This document shows, piece by piece, positions 28,401 through 36,917 of a DNA stretch of 64,000 nucleotides. The DNA comes from Flavobacteriales bacterium CG_4_9_14_3_um_filter_40_17. Lineage in GTDB: Bacteria; Bacteroidota; Bacteroidia; Flavobacteriales; Flavobacteriaceae. The position numbers were made by a program, and so were the translations under genes. The first letter of the stretch is position 1. Each line of letters begins with the position of its first letter. The stretch spans positions 31,284 to 95,283 of the forward strand of contig PFUR01000058.1 of assembly GCA_002790195.1 (NCBI GenBank), read 5' to 3'. The notes beneath the pieces are model-generated. The model ran no database searches and was not told the DNA's origin. It saw only the letters and a program-made list of their open reading frames with translations.

Positions 28401-28445
28401 CAACAGAAGCAATGGCAGGAAAATCTGTACTTTAGATAATTTCAT
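25419..28445 (-). CDS. large exported tetratricopeptide-repeat protein
   Basis: A 1008-residue protein with a signal peptide (LPLLLLFFLALSAQQ) and about 20 TPR-like helix pairs, many with the W/Y-LG-A-Y pattern (e.g. YQIGYAYFQLKNYENAAENLLKYL). It ends in a Lys/Glu-rich tail. Such proteins are scaffolds in the periplasm or on the outer membrane. The start at 28445 (MKLSKVQ) is preferred to the upstream ATG at 28466 because a -7 box spans the extension. It is followed by a beta-barrel gene, suggesting the two form an envelope complex. Confidence 0.88.
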   Translation of the reverse strand: MKLSKVQIFLPLLLLFFLALSAQQSISYTDELFRFERAKALYGHSQYAAAQSLFRSIIRTDPPEEIAAECDYYIANCAVRLDRQNAGELIEAFVAKHPSSVKRDQAYLDAANYYFDNARFSYALKWFNKTDPSMVNPNDRDIYFFKVGYTNFAAKKYSQAESAFKKIMQSSEYGNQASYYVGYIAYENENYAEASSQFSKIENDPNYKQKLNYFEADMNFKLGNFQKAIDLAVSQLPRSTPVEKSELSKIIGESYFNLKQYGQAIPYLNGYKGKNRKFSNTDWYQLGFAYFKQNDYENAINQFNKIIEGKNAVAQNAYYHLAQAYLKLDKKQEARNAFQSASNMNFNPKIREESTLNYAKLSYDIGNIYQNVQQVLADFINQYPKHPETKEMELLLLDSYVTSKNYVDALNFLKKNNKAETRVVYQKVTFLHGVELFNENKLPQAYELFNQSIGESRDPVYLARAVFWKAESDYLNRKWDAALDGYLKFSVLPQANLTPEFNNIYYQIGYAYFQLKNYENAAENLLKYLSQSGLDADKKGDAHLRLGDSYYALTKYWLALEQYNQAIALNIPDTDVAEFHKALSYGLLDRNDSKIESLLKIINSYPKSVLRDDAMYELGNIYLNTKQTDSAIETYDLLISGYRMSSYVPKAMLKKALIYFNNQQNEKAIAVYKKIATDFPNTPEAQQAVSGARLAYVELGRGAEYTDWAKTLNFVNLSDMEIENTLFESAEKRFADQNYPKAMDAYASYLSRFPNGIHALRANARLADYFYEKKEFLKSVPFFQNIINKGQNEFTEDALAKLSKGYLEQSDWSKALENLKKLETSAQTSDNIIFAQANIMKAAMSLGNTQEALNYANKVLENSKADANAKTDAKILLARNAFATGKDDLAKKYFTELENSKSGSVASEALYVAAFYKNKDKQYEASNKLIQKLAKDYAGYKETGVKGLILMAKNFDALNDAFQATFILENVIQNFADYPVAVNEAKSLLDSIKKKEEERNSSIENEKN

Positions 28446-28463
28446 AGTGTCGTTTAGTATGTC

Positions 28464-28498
28464 CAAAGATAAATAGATGCACCTACCTATAACGACAA
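28464..28498 (-). promoter_or_regulatory. promoter of the TPR/beta-barrel operon
   Basis: TATCTTTG (28464-28471) on the minus strand, with TTG at 28496-28498 (24-base spacer). It lies 18 bases upstream of the chosen TPR start. Confidence 0.5.
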
Positions 28499-28555
28499 AG
28501 ATTTGCTATAATTATGTTAAAGAATGATAAAATATGAAGTTTTGAGTTTTGAAAC

Positions 28556-28588
28556 TTGAAACTTGTTAATCGAAATCTTTTATCTTTA
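28556..28588 (+). promoter_or_regulatory. near-consensus promoter of the SLC13 carrier gene
   Basis: TTG (28556-28558), 22 bases, then TATCTTTA (28581-28588), one base off TAnnTTTG. It is 19 bases before the start codon at 28608. Confidence 0.4.
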
Positions 28589-28607
28589 GCCTGAAAATTT
28601 ATCCGAT

Positions 28608-30053
28608 ATGTTGCAACTCCTCCGAAAAAAATCCGGGCTTATACTCGGTCCGTTGGTATTTATTCTCATTCAACTTTTTTTCAAACCCGAAGGATTGAGC
28701 CCGCAAGGCATAGCCGTGTTGGCTTGCACATTATGGATTGCGGTTTGGTGGATAACAGAAGCCATCCCGATTGCAGTTACTTCTATGTTGCCCGTAATTC
28801 TATTTCCGCTTACCGGGGCAATGAATATCCAAGACACAACTTCCTCCTTTGGGGATAAATACATTTTCTTGTACATCGGCGGATTTATCTTATCAATTGC
28901 CATCGAAAAATGGAGTTTACACAAACGCATCGCGCTAAACATCATCAATACCATCGGAACCAACAGCAGCAGCATCGTCTTGGGCTTTATGATTGCCACC
29001 GGATTTTTGTCAATGTGGATTTCAAACACGGCAACCGCCGTGATGATGATGCCCATCGGTTTGGCCATCGTCAAGCAGTTTGAAGATCATCCGGACACCA
29101 GGGAAAACGAAAACCTGATTTTCGGAAAAGCTTTGATGCTTGCCATTGCATACAGCGCTTCGATTGGCGGAATCTGCACATTGATTGGGACACCGCCCAA
29201 TGTAATCTTTGCTGGCGTAATCCAAAAATTTTATCATGTGGAAATTTCTTTTATGCAGTGGTTCAAAATCGGATTTCCGGTAGCCGTCGTGTTGATGGCT
29301 TTTTGTTGGTTCTATTTGGTCAAAATCGCATTCAAGTTAAACAAACAAAGTTTTCCCGGTGGAAAAGCTGAGATTCAAAGGCAATTACACCATTTGGGGG
29401 CAATAAAATTCGAAGAAAAAGTAATTTTTATTGTGTTTATTTTGACTGCTTTGGCATGGATTACGCGGGGTTTTGTCTTGTCTAAACTTATTCCCGGCAT
29501 CGATGACACCATCATAGCCATGGTGGCTGCCATTGTCTTGTTTTTGATTCCTTCCAACAAAGAAAAAGGGCAAAGGTTGTTGACTTGGAAAGAAGCCGAG
29601 CGGCTTCCATGGGGGATTTTGTTGCTGTTCGGTGGCGGGCTTGCTATAGCCGGTGGTTTCGAATCGTCCGGATTGGCAAGTTGGATTGGCAACCAGATTA
29701 CCATATTTCATGGAGTCACCCTGTTGGTATTGCTGATAATCATTGTCACCATGGTCAATTTTTTGACTGAAATCACGTCCAACTTGGCCACTACCGCCAT
29801 GTTGCTTCCCGTGTTGGTGCCGGTGGCTGCGGTGCTCAACGAAAGCCCATATGTGTTGATGGTTGGTGCAACGCTGGCTGCTTCTTGTGCTTTTATGCTT
29901 CCGGTTGCTACACCGCCCAATGCCGTAGTTTTCGGTTCGGGCTATCTGCATATTCCCGACATGATCCGCAAAGGCTTTGTGATGAATCTCTTCTCTATCA
30001 TTGTCATCGTTTTTTTTGTTTATTTTATCGTTCCATATCTTTGGAAGGGATAA
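28608..30053 (+). CDS. SLC13/DASS-family anion symporter
   Basis: A 481-residue inner-membrane carrier with about 11-12 hydrophobic helices. It has the paired signatures of divalent-anion:Na+ symporters: SNTATAVMMMPIGLAIV in the first half and ITSNLATTAMLLPVLVPVA plus VATPPNAVVFGSG in the second. TPPNVIFAG and ATPPNAVVF are the SNT/TPPN-type substrate and sodium sites. The substrates are probably di- or tricarboxylates such as succinate or malate; sulfate is less likely. It is monocistronic. Confidence 0.9.
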   Translation: MLQLLRKKSGLILGPLVFILIQLFFKPEGLSPQGIAVLACTLWIAVWWITEAIPIAVTSMLPVILFPLTGAMNIQDTTSSFGDKYIFLYIGGFILSIAIEKWSLHKRIALNIINTIGTNSSSIVLGFMIATGFLSMWISNTATAVMMMPIGLAIVKQFEDHPDTRENENLIFGKALMLAIAYSASIGGICTLIGTPPNVIFAGVIQKFYHVEISFMQWFKIGFPVAVVLMAFCWFYLVKIAFKLNKQSFPGGKAEIQRQLHHLGAIKFEEKVIFIVFILTALAWITRGFVLSKLIPGIDDTIIAMVAAIVLFLIPSNKEKGQRLLTWKEAERLPWGILLLFGGGLAIAGGFESSGLASWIGNQITIFHGVTLLVLLIIIVTMVNFLTEITSNLATTAMLLPVLVPVAAVLNESPYVLMVGATLAASCAFMLPVATPPNAVVFGSGYLHIPDMIRKGFVMNLFSIIVIVFFVYFIVPYLWKG

Positions 30054-30212
30054 GTTTTAGAAACTATGGATTCTTTTAGAATATGAAAAAATATTGAAGT
30101 CAAAATACAAAATATCAATCTTTTGGGAAATATTTGTTAGGCTTTGACCATTCATTAAACTGTTTTGTTAAAAATTTTTACTAAACTTGTTCGATTTTTA
30201 AAAAATCATCTT

Positions 30213-32384
30213 ATGCAGCCAAATCTCTTTAAACTTGTTCTCTTTTTATTGTTTCCGGCTCTACTCTTTTCCCAACAGAAAGATTTCTCTCTCGAAGAAA
30301 TATGGTCGGGTGCGTTTCGAACCCAATCCATGCAGTCGCTCAACTCGCTCAACGATGGTCAGCACTACTCCGTTTTGGAATACAATCGGGCATCTCGTGC
30401 CTCCAAAATTGTCGTTTTTGATTATTTGACGGGTAGTCAAACAAGGGTTTTGATTGACGGGAAAGACTATCCCGAAGTGAAAGCTTTCGAGGATTACACT
30501 TTTAGTAAAGACGAAAAAAAATTGTTGCTCAGCACCGATTCCGAGCCCATTTTCAGAAGATCTTCAAAAGGCATTTATTGGGTATTTGATACCGATTTGC
30601 GAAAATTGTTTCCCGTATCGGACAAACCCATTCAAGAACCTACTTTTTCGCCCGACGGAACCCAAGTTGCTTATGTGTATGAAAACAACCTATTTGTAAA
30701 AGAAATCGCTACAGGAAAAGTAACGCAAATCACTTTTGACGGCAAAAAAAACAGAATCATCAACGGTCTGACAGATTGGGTATATGAAGAAGAATTATCA
30801 TTTGTGCGTGCTTTCGATTGGAACCAAACCGGCGATAAAATTGCCTTTATCCGCTTTGACGAATCGGAAGTACCCGAGTTTTCGATGAGTGTTTTTGGGA
30901 AAGAATTGTACCCACAGGTGGAAACTTTCAAATATCCGAAAGCCGGGGAAAGAAACGCAACTGTTTCACTTCATATTTATGACCGCAACAACCAAAAAAC
31001 ATCTCAAGTCGATTTGATCGATTACCACGATTTTTATATCGCGCGAATTGGCTGGACCAAAGAAGATAACACCTTGGCAGCCTTGATACTAAACCGCCAC
31101 CAAAACCAAATCGATTTGCTTTTTGTGGATGGCAATACGGCACAGAAAAAACTTATTTTGAGCGAAACCGATAAGGCTTATATAGAGCAACCCGAAATGC
31201 CACCTTTTTTGGACGATAACAGCTTTATCTGGAAGAGTGAACGCGACGGATTTAACCATTTGTATCACTTCGACAAAACCGGAAAACTTCTCAACAAAAT
31301 CACCGAAGGCAATTGGGACGAGACTTCCTTTTATGGTTTCGACCCAAAATCTAAACGAGTTTTTTATCAATCAGTGGAAAATGGGAGTATCAACAGAGAT
31401 ATTTATTCCATAAAACTCAACGGCAAAAACAAACTGCGGTTGTCATCCGAAACAGGAAGCAGCGATGCTGATTTTAGTGCGGATTTTTCGTATTTCATTC
31501 AAACCTTCACCAACAGCACCACACCGCCCCGATACTCGCTTCACAGTGGTAAAGACGGCAAAAAACTGAAAGACATCAAAAACAATCAGGCTTTAGCGGA
31601 CAAACTCAAAAACTACAACTTACCCACCAAAGAATTTTCTACCCTCAAAGTGGACGATTACGATTTGAATATGTGGATGATCAAACCCGTGGATTTTGAC
31701 CCCAAAAAAAAATATCCGGTATTCATGTACCAATATTCCGGACCGGGCTCGCAGATGGTTTCAAACGTTTGGAACAGCACGAATGACTATTGGTATTTCA
31801 TGCTTGCACAACAAGGTTATATCGTGGCTTGTGTGGATGGCAGGGGAACGGGTATGCGCGGCGCGGACTTCAAAAAAATGACGTACAAAGAACTCGGAAA
31901 ATACGAATTGGATGACCAAATCAACTCCGCTATCGAGCTGGGAAAAAGACCTTATATTGATGCATCCCGCATGGGTATTTGGGGCTGGAGTTTCGGCGGT
32001 TTTATGGCTTCAAACGCGATTTTTCAGGGTGCAGATGTATTCAAAATGGCCATTGCAGTAGCCCCGGTCACCAGTTGGCGGTTTTACGATACTATCTATA
32101 CGGAGCGCTACATGCAAACCCCACAGGAAAACCCCGGAGGCTACGACAACAATTCGCCCATCAACCATGTGGACAAGTTGAAAGGTGCGTTTTTGCTCGT
32201 TCACGGCTCGGCAGACGACAATGTGCATGTGCAAAACTCCATGCAGATGATAGAAGCGCTCATTCAGGCAAACAAACAATTTGACTGGGCGATATATCCG
32301 GATAAAAATCATGGGATTTTCGGCGGAAACACCCGGCTTCAGCTCTATCAAAAAATGACCCATTTTATCAAAGATAATTTGTAG
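30213..32384 (+). CDS. dipeptidyl peptidase IV (S9B family), exported
   Basis: A 723-residue serine peptidase with a signal peptide (ATG 30213; FLLFPALLFSQ), a beta-propeller domain and a C-terminal alpha/beta hydrolase. The catalytic triad is Ser593 in GWSFGG, Asp668 or 669 in GSADDNVH and His700 in DKNHGI. The EE pair in WVYEEELSF binds the substrate N-terminus. It removes X-Pro/X-Ala dipeptides from peptides in the periplasm. The nearby POT carriers (32958 onward) suggest use of the released dipeptides. The longer start at 30165 was rejected. Confidence 0.93.
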   Translation: MQPNLFKLVLFLLFPALLFSQQKDFSLEEIWSGAFRTQSMQSLNSLNDGQHYSVLEYNRASRASKIVVFDYLTGSQTRVLIDGKDYPEVKAFEDYTFSKDEKKLLLSTDSEPIFRRSSKGIYWVFDTDLRKLFPVSDKPIQEPTFSPDGTQVAYVYENNLFVKEIATGKVTQITFDGKKNRIINGLTDWVYEEELSFVRAFDWNQTGDKIAFIRFDESEVPEFSMSVFGKELYPQVETFKYPKAGERNATVSLHIYDRNNQKTSQVDLIDYHDFYIARIGWTKEDNTLAALILNRHQNQIDLLFVDGNTAQKKLILSETDKAYIEQPEMPPFLDDNSFIWKSERDGFNHLYHFDKTGKLLNKITEGNWDETSFYGFDPKSKRVFYQSVENGSINRDIYSIKLNGKNKLRLSSETGSSDADFSADFSYFIQTFTNSTTPPRYSLHSGKDGKKLKDIKNNQALADKLKNYNLPTKEFSTLKVDDYDLNMWMIKPVDFDPKKKYPVFMYQYSGPGSQMVSNVWNSTNDYWYFMLAQQGYIVACVDGRGTGMRGADFKKMTYKELGKYELDDQINSAIELGKRPYIDASRMGIWGWSFGGFMASNAIFQGADVFKMAIAVAPVTSWRFYDTIYTERYMQTPQENPGGYDNNSPINHVDKLKGAFLLVHGSADDNVHVQNSMQMIEALIQANKQFDWAIYPDKNHGIFGGNTRLQLYQKMTHFIKDNL

Positions 32385-32388
32385 CATT

Positions 32389-32895
32389 ATGCATTTGGTT
32401 TCCATTCAAAATAAAACATACGAAATCAATGGAATCAGTGTGATGCTCGATTTTGATTTGGCAGAACTTTATGAAGTCGAAACCAGAGTTTTAAATCAAG
32501 CCATAAAAAGAAACATAGACAGCTTCCCCGAAGATTTTATGTTTAGGTTGACCAAGGAACAATGGAATGAAATCATGTCATCACAAATTGTGATGACATC
32601 TAAAAGACCCAAAAGTGCTTTGCCTTACGCGTTTACCGAACATGGCGTAACCATGTTGGCGAGTGTCTTGAAAAGCCCAAAAGCCCGAAAAATGAATATC
32701 GCCATTGTCAGAGCATTTGTCGCTTTGAGAAAAACGCTTTTAAACATCGAAAATCTTAAAACTCATATTCAAGAATTGGAAACAAAATACGATAAGCAAT
32801 TTGCGGATGTGTTTGATGCAATAAAATTTTTAATTACTGAAAATCAAAACGACGACAACAAAACAGAAAGAGTAAGAATAGGTTATAAAAAATAA
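32389..32895 (+). CDS. ORF6N-domain protein
   Basis: A 168-residue protein with an ORF6N domain (IQNKTYEINGISVMLDFDLAELYEVETRVLNQAIKRN; later LPYAFTEHGVTMLASVL and MNIAIVRAFVALRK), followed by a helical, coiled-coil-like C-terminus. ORF6N proteins are often phage-derived and presumed DNA-binding; the function is unknown. It starts 4 bases after the DPP IV stop, so it is probably translated from the same mRNA although functionally unrelated. A 25-bp palindrome lies within the gene. Confidence 0.85.
   Translation: MHLVSIQNKTYEINGISVMLDFDLAELYEVETRVLNQAIKRNIDSFPEDFMFRLTKEQWNEIMSSQIVMTSKRPKSALPYAFTEHGVTMLASVLKSPKARKMNIAIVRAFVALRKTLLNIENLKTHIQELETKYDKQFADVFDAIKFLITENQNDDNKTERVRIGYKK
32575..32599. 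repeat. 25-bp perfect palindrome inside the ORF6N gene
   Basis: Arms ATGTCATCACAA and TTGTGATGACAT flank a single central base. It encodes the variable MSSQIVMTS segment just before the conserved LPYAF block. It could be a binding site for the protein itself or a recombination/variation point. Confidence 0.7.
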
Positions 32896-32957
32896 CAACC
32901 CCAATTTGTAGGAAACTTAACAAGCAAATTATACAAACCCAAACAATCATTAAACTT

Positions 32958-34304
32958 ATGGCATCAAATACAGCGAACATCCAAAGAAAAGAATTATTTG
33001 GCCATCCGGTCGGTTTATACATATTGTTCTTTACTGAAATGTGGGAACGCTTTTCCTATTATGGGATGCGTGCCTTGTTGGTTTTGTATCTGGTAACTCA
33101 AACGACCGAAAAAAATGCGGGGCTTGGTTGGACAAATTCAGAAGCGTTGGTACTTTACGGCTGGTACACCATGTTGGTTTACGTTGCTTCGATTCCCGGT
33201 GGAATCATCGCGGACAGAATTTTAGGGCAAAAAAAGTCGGTTGTTGTGGGAGCGATTCTTTTGGTCATCGGACACAGCATTTTAGCCATTGATTTGATGT
33301 GGGCATTCTATACCGGATTGGGCTTTATCATTGCCGGTGTGGGCATGTTAAAACCCAATATTTCGACTATGGTCGGCGGGCTCTATCGAAAAGGTGATAT
33401 CAGAAGAGACAAAGGTTTTACCATCTTTTACATCGGCATCAATTTAGGTGCCTTTCTCTCCAGTCTAATTGTGGGTTATGTAGGTGAAGTATATGGCTGG
33501 CATTACGGTTTCGGATTAGCCGGAATCTGTATGCTCTTCGGATTGGTTCAGTTTATTTTAGGCCAAAAACATCTCGAGGGAGTTGGTGACTATTTGGGTA
33601 CATCAAAGAATGAAGAAGACAGGGAAACGATGAAAAGACCTCTATCAAAAATAGAAAAAGACCGTGTGGTCGTTCTGATACTTTCTTTTCTAATGGTTAT
33701 TGTTTTTTTTGGTGCTTTTGAACAGGCAGGCGGATTGATGAATATCTATGCAAAAGATTATACCAACCGGATTCTTTTGGGTTGGGAAGTTCCCGCATCG
33801 TGGTTTCAATCTCTTAACGCGTTCTTTATCATCACCTTAGGAACTCTTGTTGCAGCCTATTGGGCGAATCGGAAATTAAAAGGGAAAGAAGCTTCTTCCC
33901 TATTCAAAATGATTATGGGTCTTATCATCATGGGCGCTGGCTTCCTCTTTATGTCTGCCGCCGCCGTAGAATATCAAAGTTCGGGATCCTCAGCTATGTA
34001 TTGGTTAGTCTTTGCCTATTTATTTCATACCGTTGGCGAATTGAGTTTATCTCCGGTTTCTTTATCCTTCGTAACAAAACTGGCACCTGCCAAATATGCT
34101 TCACTCATGATGGGGCTATATTTTTCAACCACCGGGCTGGGAAATAAAGTTGCCGGATTGTTGGGTGAGTCGGCTTCTAACTTAGGCGAATTGACTGTAT
34201 TTACCGGTATTGCCATATTTTGCATCCTCTTTGGGCTTTTAATATATGTGTTTATTAAAAAATTGAAAGCATTGACACACGGAGCTGAAGACAACGAAAT
34301 CTAA
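32958..34304 (+). CDS. POT-family proton-coupled peptide transporter
   Basis: A 448-residue MFS carrier of the proton-dependent oligopeptide (PTR2/POT) family with about 12 membrane helices. Markers are the EMWERFSYYGMRALL start (E-x-F-x-Y-Y proton/peptide site), KPNIST after helix 4 and the GINLGAFLSSLIVG stretch. It lies upstream of a second POT gene by 21 bases and downstream of DPP IV, so it probably imports di- and tripeptides. Confidence 0.92.
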   Translation: MASNTANIQRKELFGHPVGLYILFFTEMWERFSYYGMRALLVLYLVTQTTEKNAGLGWTNSEALVLYGWYTMLVYVASIPGGIIADRILGQKKSVVVGAILLVIGHSILAIDLMWAFYTGLGFIIAGVGMLKPNISTMVGGLYRKGDIRRDKGFTIFYIGINLGAFLSSLIVGYVGEVYGWHYGFGLAGICMLFGLVQFILGQKHLEGVGDYLGTSKNEEDRETMKRPLSKIEKDRVVVLILSFLMVIVFFGAFEQAGGLMNIYAKDYTNRILLGWEVPASWFQSLNAFFIITLGTLVAAYWANRKLKGKEASSLFKMIMGLIIMGAGFLFMSAAAVEYQSSGSSAMYWLVFAYLFHTVGELSLSPVSLSFVTKLAPAKYASLMMGLYFSTTGLGNKVAGLLGESASNLGELTVFTGIAIFCILFGLLIYVFIKKLKALTHGAEDNEI

Positions 34305-34325
34305 GAACCAAATTCAAAATAAACC

Positions 34326-36131
34326 ATGACCGCAAACACCACCGACCAGTTTTTTAAATCCACTGTTTTGGGGCATCCTTCAGGATTGTTTGTCCTGTTT
34401 TTTACTGAGATGTGGGAACGGTTTTCGTTTTACGGAATGCGTTCCCTGTTGATTTTATTCCTTACCACTTCGTTAACTGACAATGGTTGGGGCTGGACAA
34501 GAGAGAACGCCTCTGCCCTATTTGGGTCGTATGTGGGTTTGGTCTATCTGTCAACCATGTTGGGTGGTTATTTTGCAGATAAAATCATCGGATTCAGATG
34601 GGCAGTTGTGGTCGGTGCCTTTTTGATGACACTCGGGCACGCTTCCATGGCAGTCGAATCTCATTTTTCCATCTATCTTGGGCTTGTTTTATTGGTTTTC
34701 GGAAACGGGTTTTTCAAACCCAACATGACTTCCATTATCTCCGAAATGTACAAAGACCGCACCGACAAAAAAGACGGAGCTTATACACTTTTTTACATGG
34801 GTGTCAATGCGGGTGCATTCTTCGGCATACTGCTTTGTGGGTATTTGGGTGAAAAAGTCGGCTGGAGTTACGGATTCGGTTTAGCCGGAATTTTCATGTT
34901 TTTCGGAACGCTTCAATTTTGGTTGTCTCAAAATATTTTTGGCGACATTGGACTCAAACCTACCAAAGAAAGTAAATCCAAATCGGAAGCGTCAGATACC
35001 GACAAAAGAAATCCTTTTACGAATTGGCAGTTGGTGCTCATCGCTGTATCAGCTCTTCTTGGTTTGCTTTGGATTTTGAACGATCCCGCAACTAAAATTT
35101 CGGGCGGTAAAATTAATATTTTCAGCTTTTTAGGTGAAAACGGAAACAATATGGCTGTCCTGACTGCTCTCTTGGTTTTCGTAGTACTGCTGTTTTACCG
35201 GTTTACACAATATTCAAAAATCACTCGTGAAAAGTTGATAGCGGTTACTTTTTTTGCACTGTTAACCGTATTCTTTTGGGCAATCTTCGAACAAGCACCA
35301 AACAGTTTGACCATTTTTGCCAAATCATACACCAACCGTGTGCTGGTGGACAATTGGAGTGTGGTGTTTTTAGTTGTGAACTCACTCATGACAATTTTGC
35401 CCTTGGCTATCATCACCTGGGTGCTTTATTTACTGTTCAAACAAACTTTTAAAACCTATGCAATTGCCAATGTAATTTTGAGTACCAGTTTTGTCATCAT
35501 CTGGATAATCGCCTTTTGGATGTTAGCTAAAGATTACTACACTGCCGGTTACCTTTCGCTATCTGACAGTACTTTAGGTTTTCTGAAAATTGAAAAAGTG
35601 ACCGTTGCACTGACCGAAGTTCCTGCAACTTGGTTCAACACTTTAAATTCACTTTTCATCATCTCACTTGCTCCGCTGTTTTCCAAATGGTGGGAAAGCA
35701 AGTACAACCCAACTGCTAATTTAAAATATGGCATTGGAATGTTTCTCTTGGCACTCGGAATGGCTTGTGTGGCATTCGGGTCTTCAGGCATAGAGCCTGG
35801 CGCACAAACTGCATCGGCAAGCATGATATGGCTCATTTTGGTTTATCTTTTCCATACCATGGGTGAGCTTTGCATTTCCCCTGTAGGGCTTTCTTATGTA
35901 AGTAAATTAGTGCCTGCCCGCATGATTGCATTTATGTTTGGGGTTTGGTATCTGGCTGTTGCCATTGGCATGAAAGGAGCCGGTATGTTTGGTGAAAACA
36001 TTGATAAAATAGCCAACGAACACGGCTTGAGCTATTTCTTTTGGATGCTGACTTTGGTCTCGGTAACCGTTGGAATAATTTCGATTATCTTCCAACCTGT
36101 CATTAAAAAACTGATGCATGGCGTTCGTTGA
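34326..36131 (+). CDS. second POT-family peptide transporter, longer form
   Basis: A 601-residue homologue of the preceding gene, with EMWERFSFYGMRSLL, KPNMTSI and GVNAGAFFGIL. It is about 150 residues longer because of extra hydrophobic segments between helices 6 and 11 (e.g. NPFTNWQLVLIAVSALLGLLWI and the LSTSFVIIWIIAFWML region), a feature of many Bacteroidetes POT proteins. Tandem duplication followed by divergence is likely. The two may differ in peptide preference. Confidence 0.92.
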   Translation: MTANTTDQFFKSTVLGHPSGLFVLFFTEMWERFSFYGMRSLLILFLTTSLTDNGWGWTRENASALFGSYVGLVYLSTMLGGYFADKIIGFRWAVVVGAFLMTLGHASMAVESHFSIYLGLVLLVFGNGFFKPNMTSIISEMYKDRTDKKDGAYTLFYMGVNAGAFFGILLCGYLGEKVGWSYGFGLAGIFMFFGTLQFWLSQNIFGDIGLKPTKESKSKSEASDTDKRNPFTNWQLVLIAVSALLGLLWILNDPATKISGGKINIFSFLGENGNNMAVLTALLVFVVLLFYRFTQYSKITREKLIAVTFFALLTVFFWAIFEQAPNSLTIFAKSYTNRVLVDNWSVVFLVVNSLMTILPLAIITWVLYLLFKQTFKTYAIANVILSTSFVIIWIIAFWMLAKDYYTAGYLSLSDSTLGFLKIEKVTVALTEVPATWFNTLNSLFIISLAPLFSKWWESKYNPTANLKYGIGMFLLALGMACVAFGSSGIEPGAQTASASMIWLILVYLFHTMGELCISPVGLSYVSKLVPARMIAFMFGVWYLAVAIGMKGAGMFGENIDKIANEHGLSYFFWMLTLVSVTVGIISIIFQPVIKKLMHGVR

Positions 36132-36176
36132 TTTTATTTGTAAGCAACTTTAAAAATCCTCGACTAATCGCGCGAT

Positions 36177-36713
36177 ATGAAAAATATAGTTTTAATTCTC
36201 TTGTTACTGCCCTCAGCCTTGATTGCGCAGGAAATCAAATGGATGAGTTTGTCAGAGGCTTTGGAAGCTCAAAAAAAAGAGCCTCGCAAAATCATGATGG
36301 ATGTTTACACCAATTGGTGCGGGCCATGCAAAATGATGGACAAGCACACCTTTCAGAACAAGGATGTTGCTGAGTACGTCAGTAAAAATTATTATGCTGT
36401 GAAGTTCAATGCAGAAGGCAACGAAATTATCAATTACAAGGGAAAAAAGTTTGAAAATCCGCAATACGACCCCGATCGATCCGAAAAGCGGAATGCGGCT
36501 CACGAGTTTATGATTTACATGCAAGTCCCTGGTTTTCCGACTGTCGTTTTTATGAATGAAAAAGGTGATTTTATTACCCCTGTGACCGGCTATCGAACAG
36601 CCAAGCAATTTGAGATGTATTTAAAAGTTTTCAAAGACGATACCTACAAAAAAATAACAACTTCTGCCGACTGGCAAACCTATCAGCAAAATTTCGTTTC
36701 AAAATTTAATTAA
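36177..36713 (+). CDS. exported thioredoxin-fold protein
   Basis: A 178-residue protein with a signal peptide (ILLLLPSALIAQ) and one thioredoxin domain with the active site NWCGPCKMMD (CGPC, residues 48-51) and the cis-Pro in QVPGFPTVVF. It is a predicted periplasmic oxidoreductase for disulfide reduction or exchange. It starts 45 bases downstream of the second POT gene and could be on the same mRNA. Confidence 0.9.
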   Translation: MKNIVLILLLLPSALIAQEIKWMSLSEALEAQKKEPRKIMMDVYTNWCGPCKMMDKHTFQNKDVAEYVSKNYYAVKFNAEGNEIINYKGKKFENPQYDPDRSEKRNAAHEFMIYMQVPGFPTVVFMNEKGDFITPVTGYRTAKQFEMYLKVFKDDTYKKITTSADWQTYQQNFVSKFN

Positions 36714-36735
36714 AACTTCCCTGCCCCTTTAAGAT

Positions 36736-36769
36736 TGCTTAATTAAGCATATTGATACAATAATTGTAT
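36736..36769. repeat. two adjacent perfect palindromes
   Basis: A 14-bp palindrome TGCTTAATTAAGCA (36736-36749) is followed 5 bases later by ATACAAT-A-ATTGTAT (36755-36769). They lie 22 bases after the thioredoxin gene and about 150 bases before the next gene. A role as regulatory site or weak terminator is possible; neither is proven. Confidence 0.5.
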
Positions 36770-36917
36770 GGATATGTTTTTTTTTGCAATTGGTTTTGTG
36801 AATGGTCAACTTCTATATTTTCCAAAACAGCAAAGCCTTTTCGTGGTTATTTTTTAAATGATTTAAGGTTAAATAATACCCCAAAATATGGTATTTTAGC
36901 ACCTCAATCACCAAAAA

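Noticed and set aside
29385..29951. 188-residue open frame antisense to the SLC13 carrier
   Set aside because: Low-complexity His/Gln-rich translation typical of a reverse-frame shadow.
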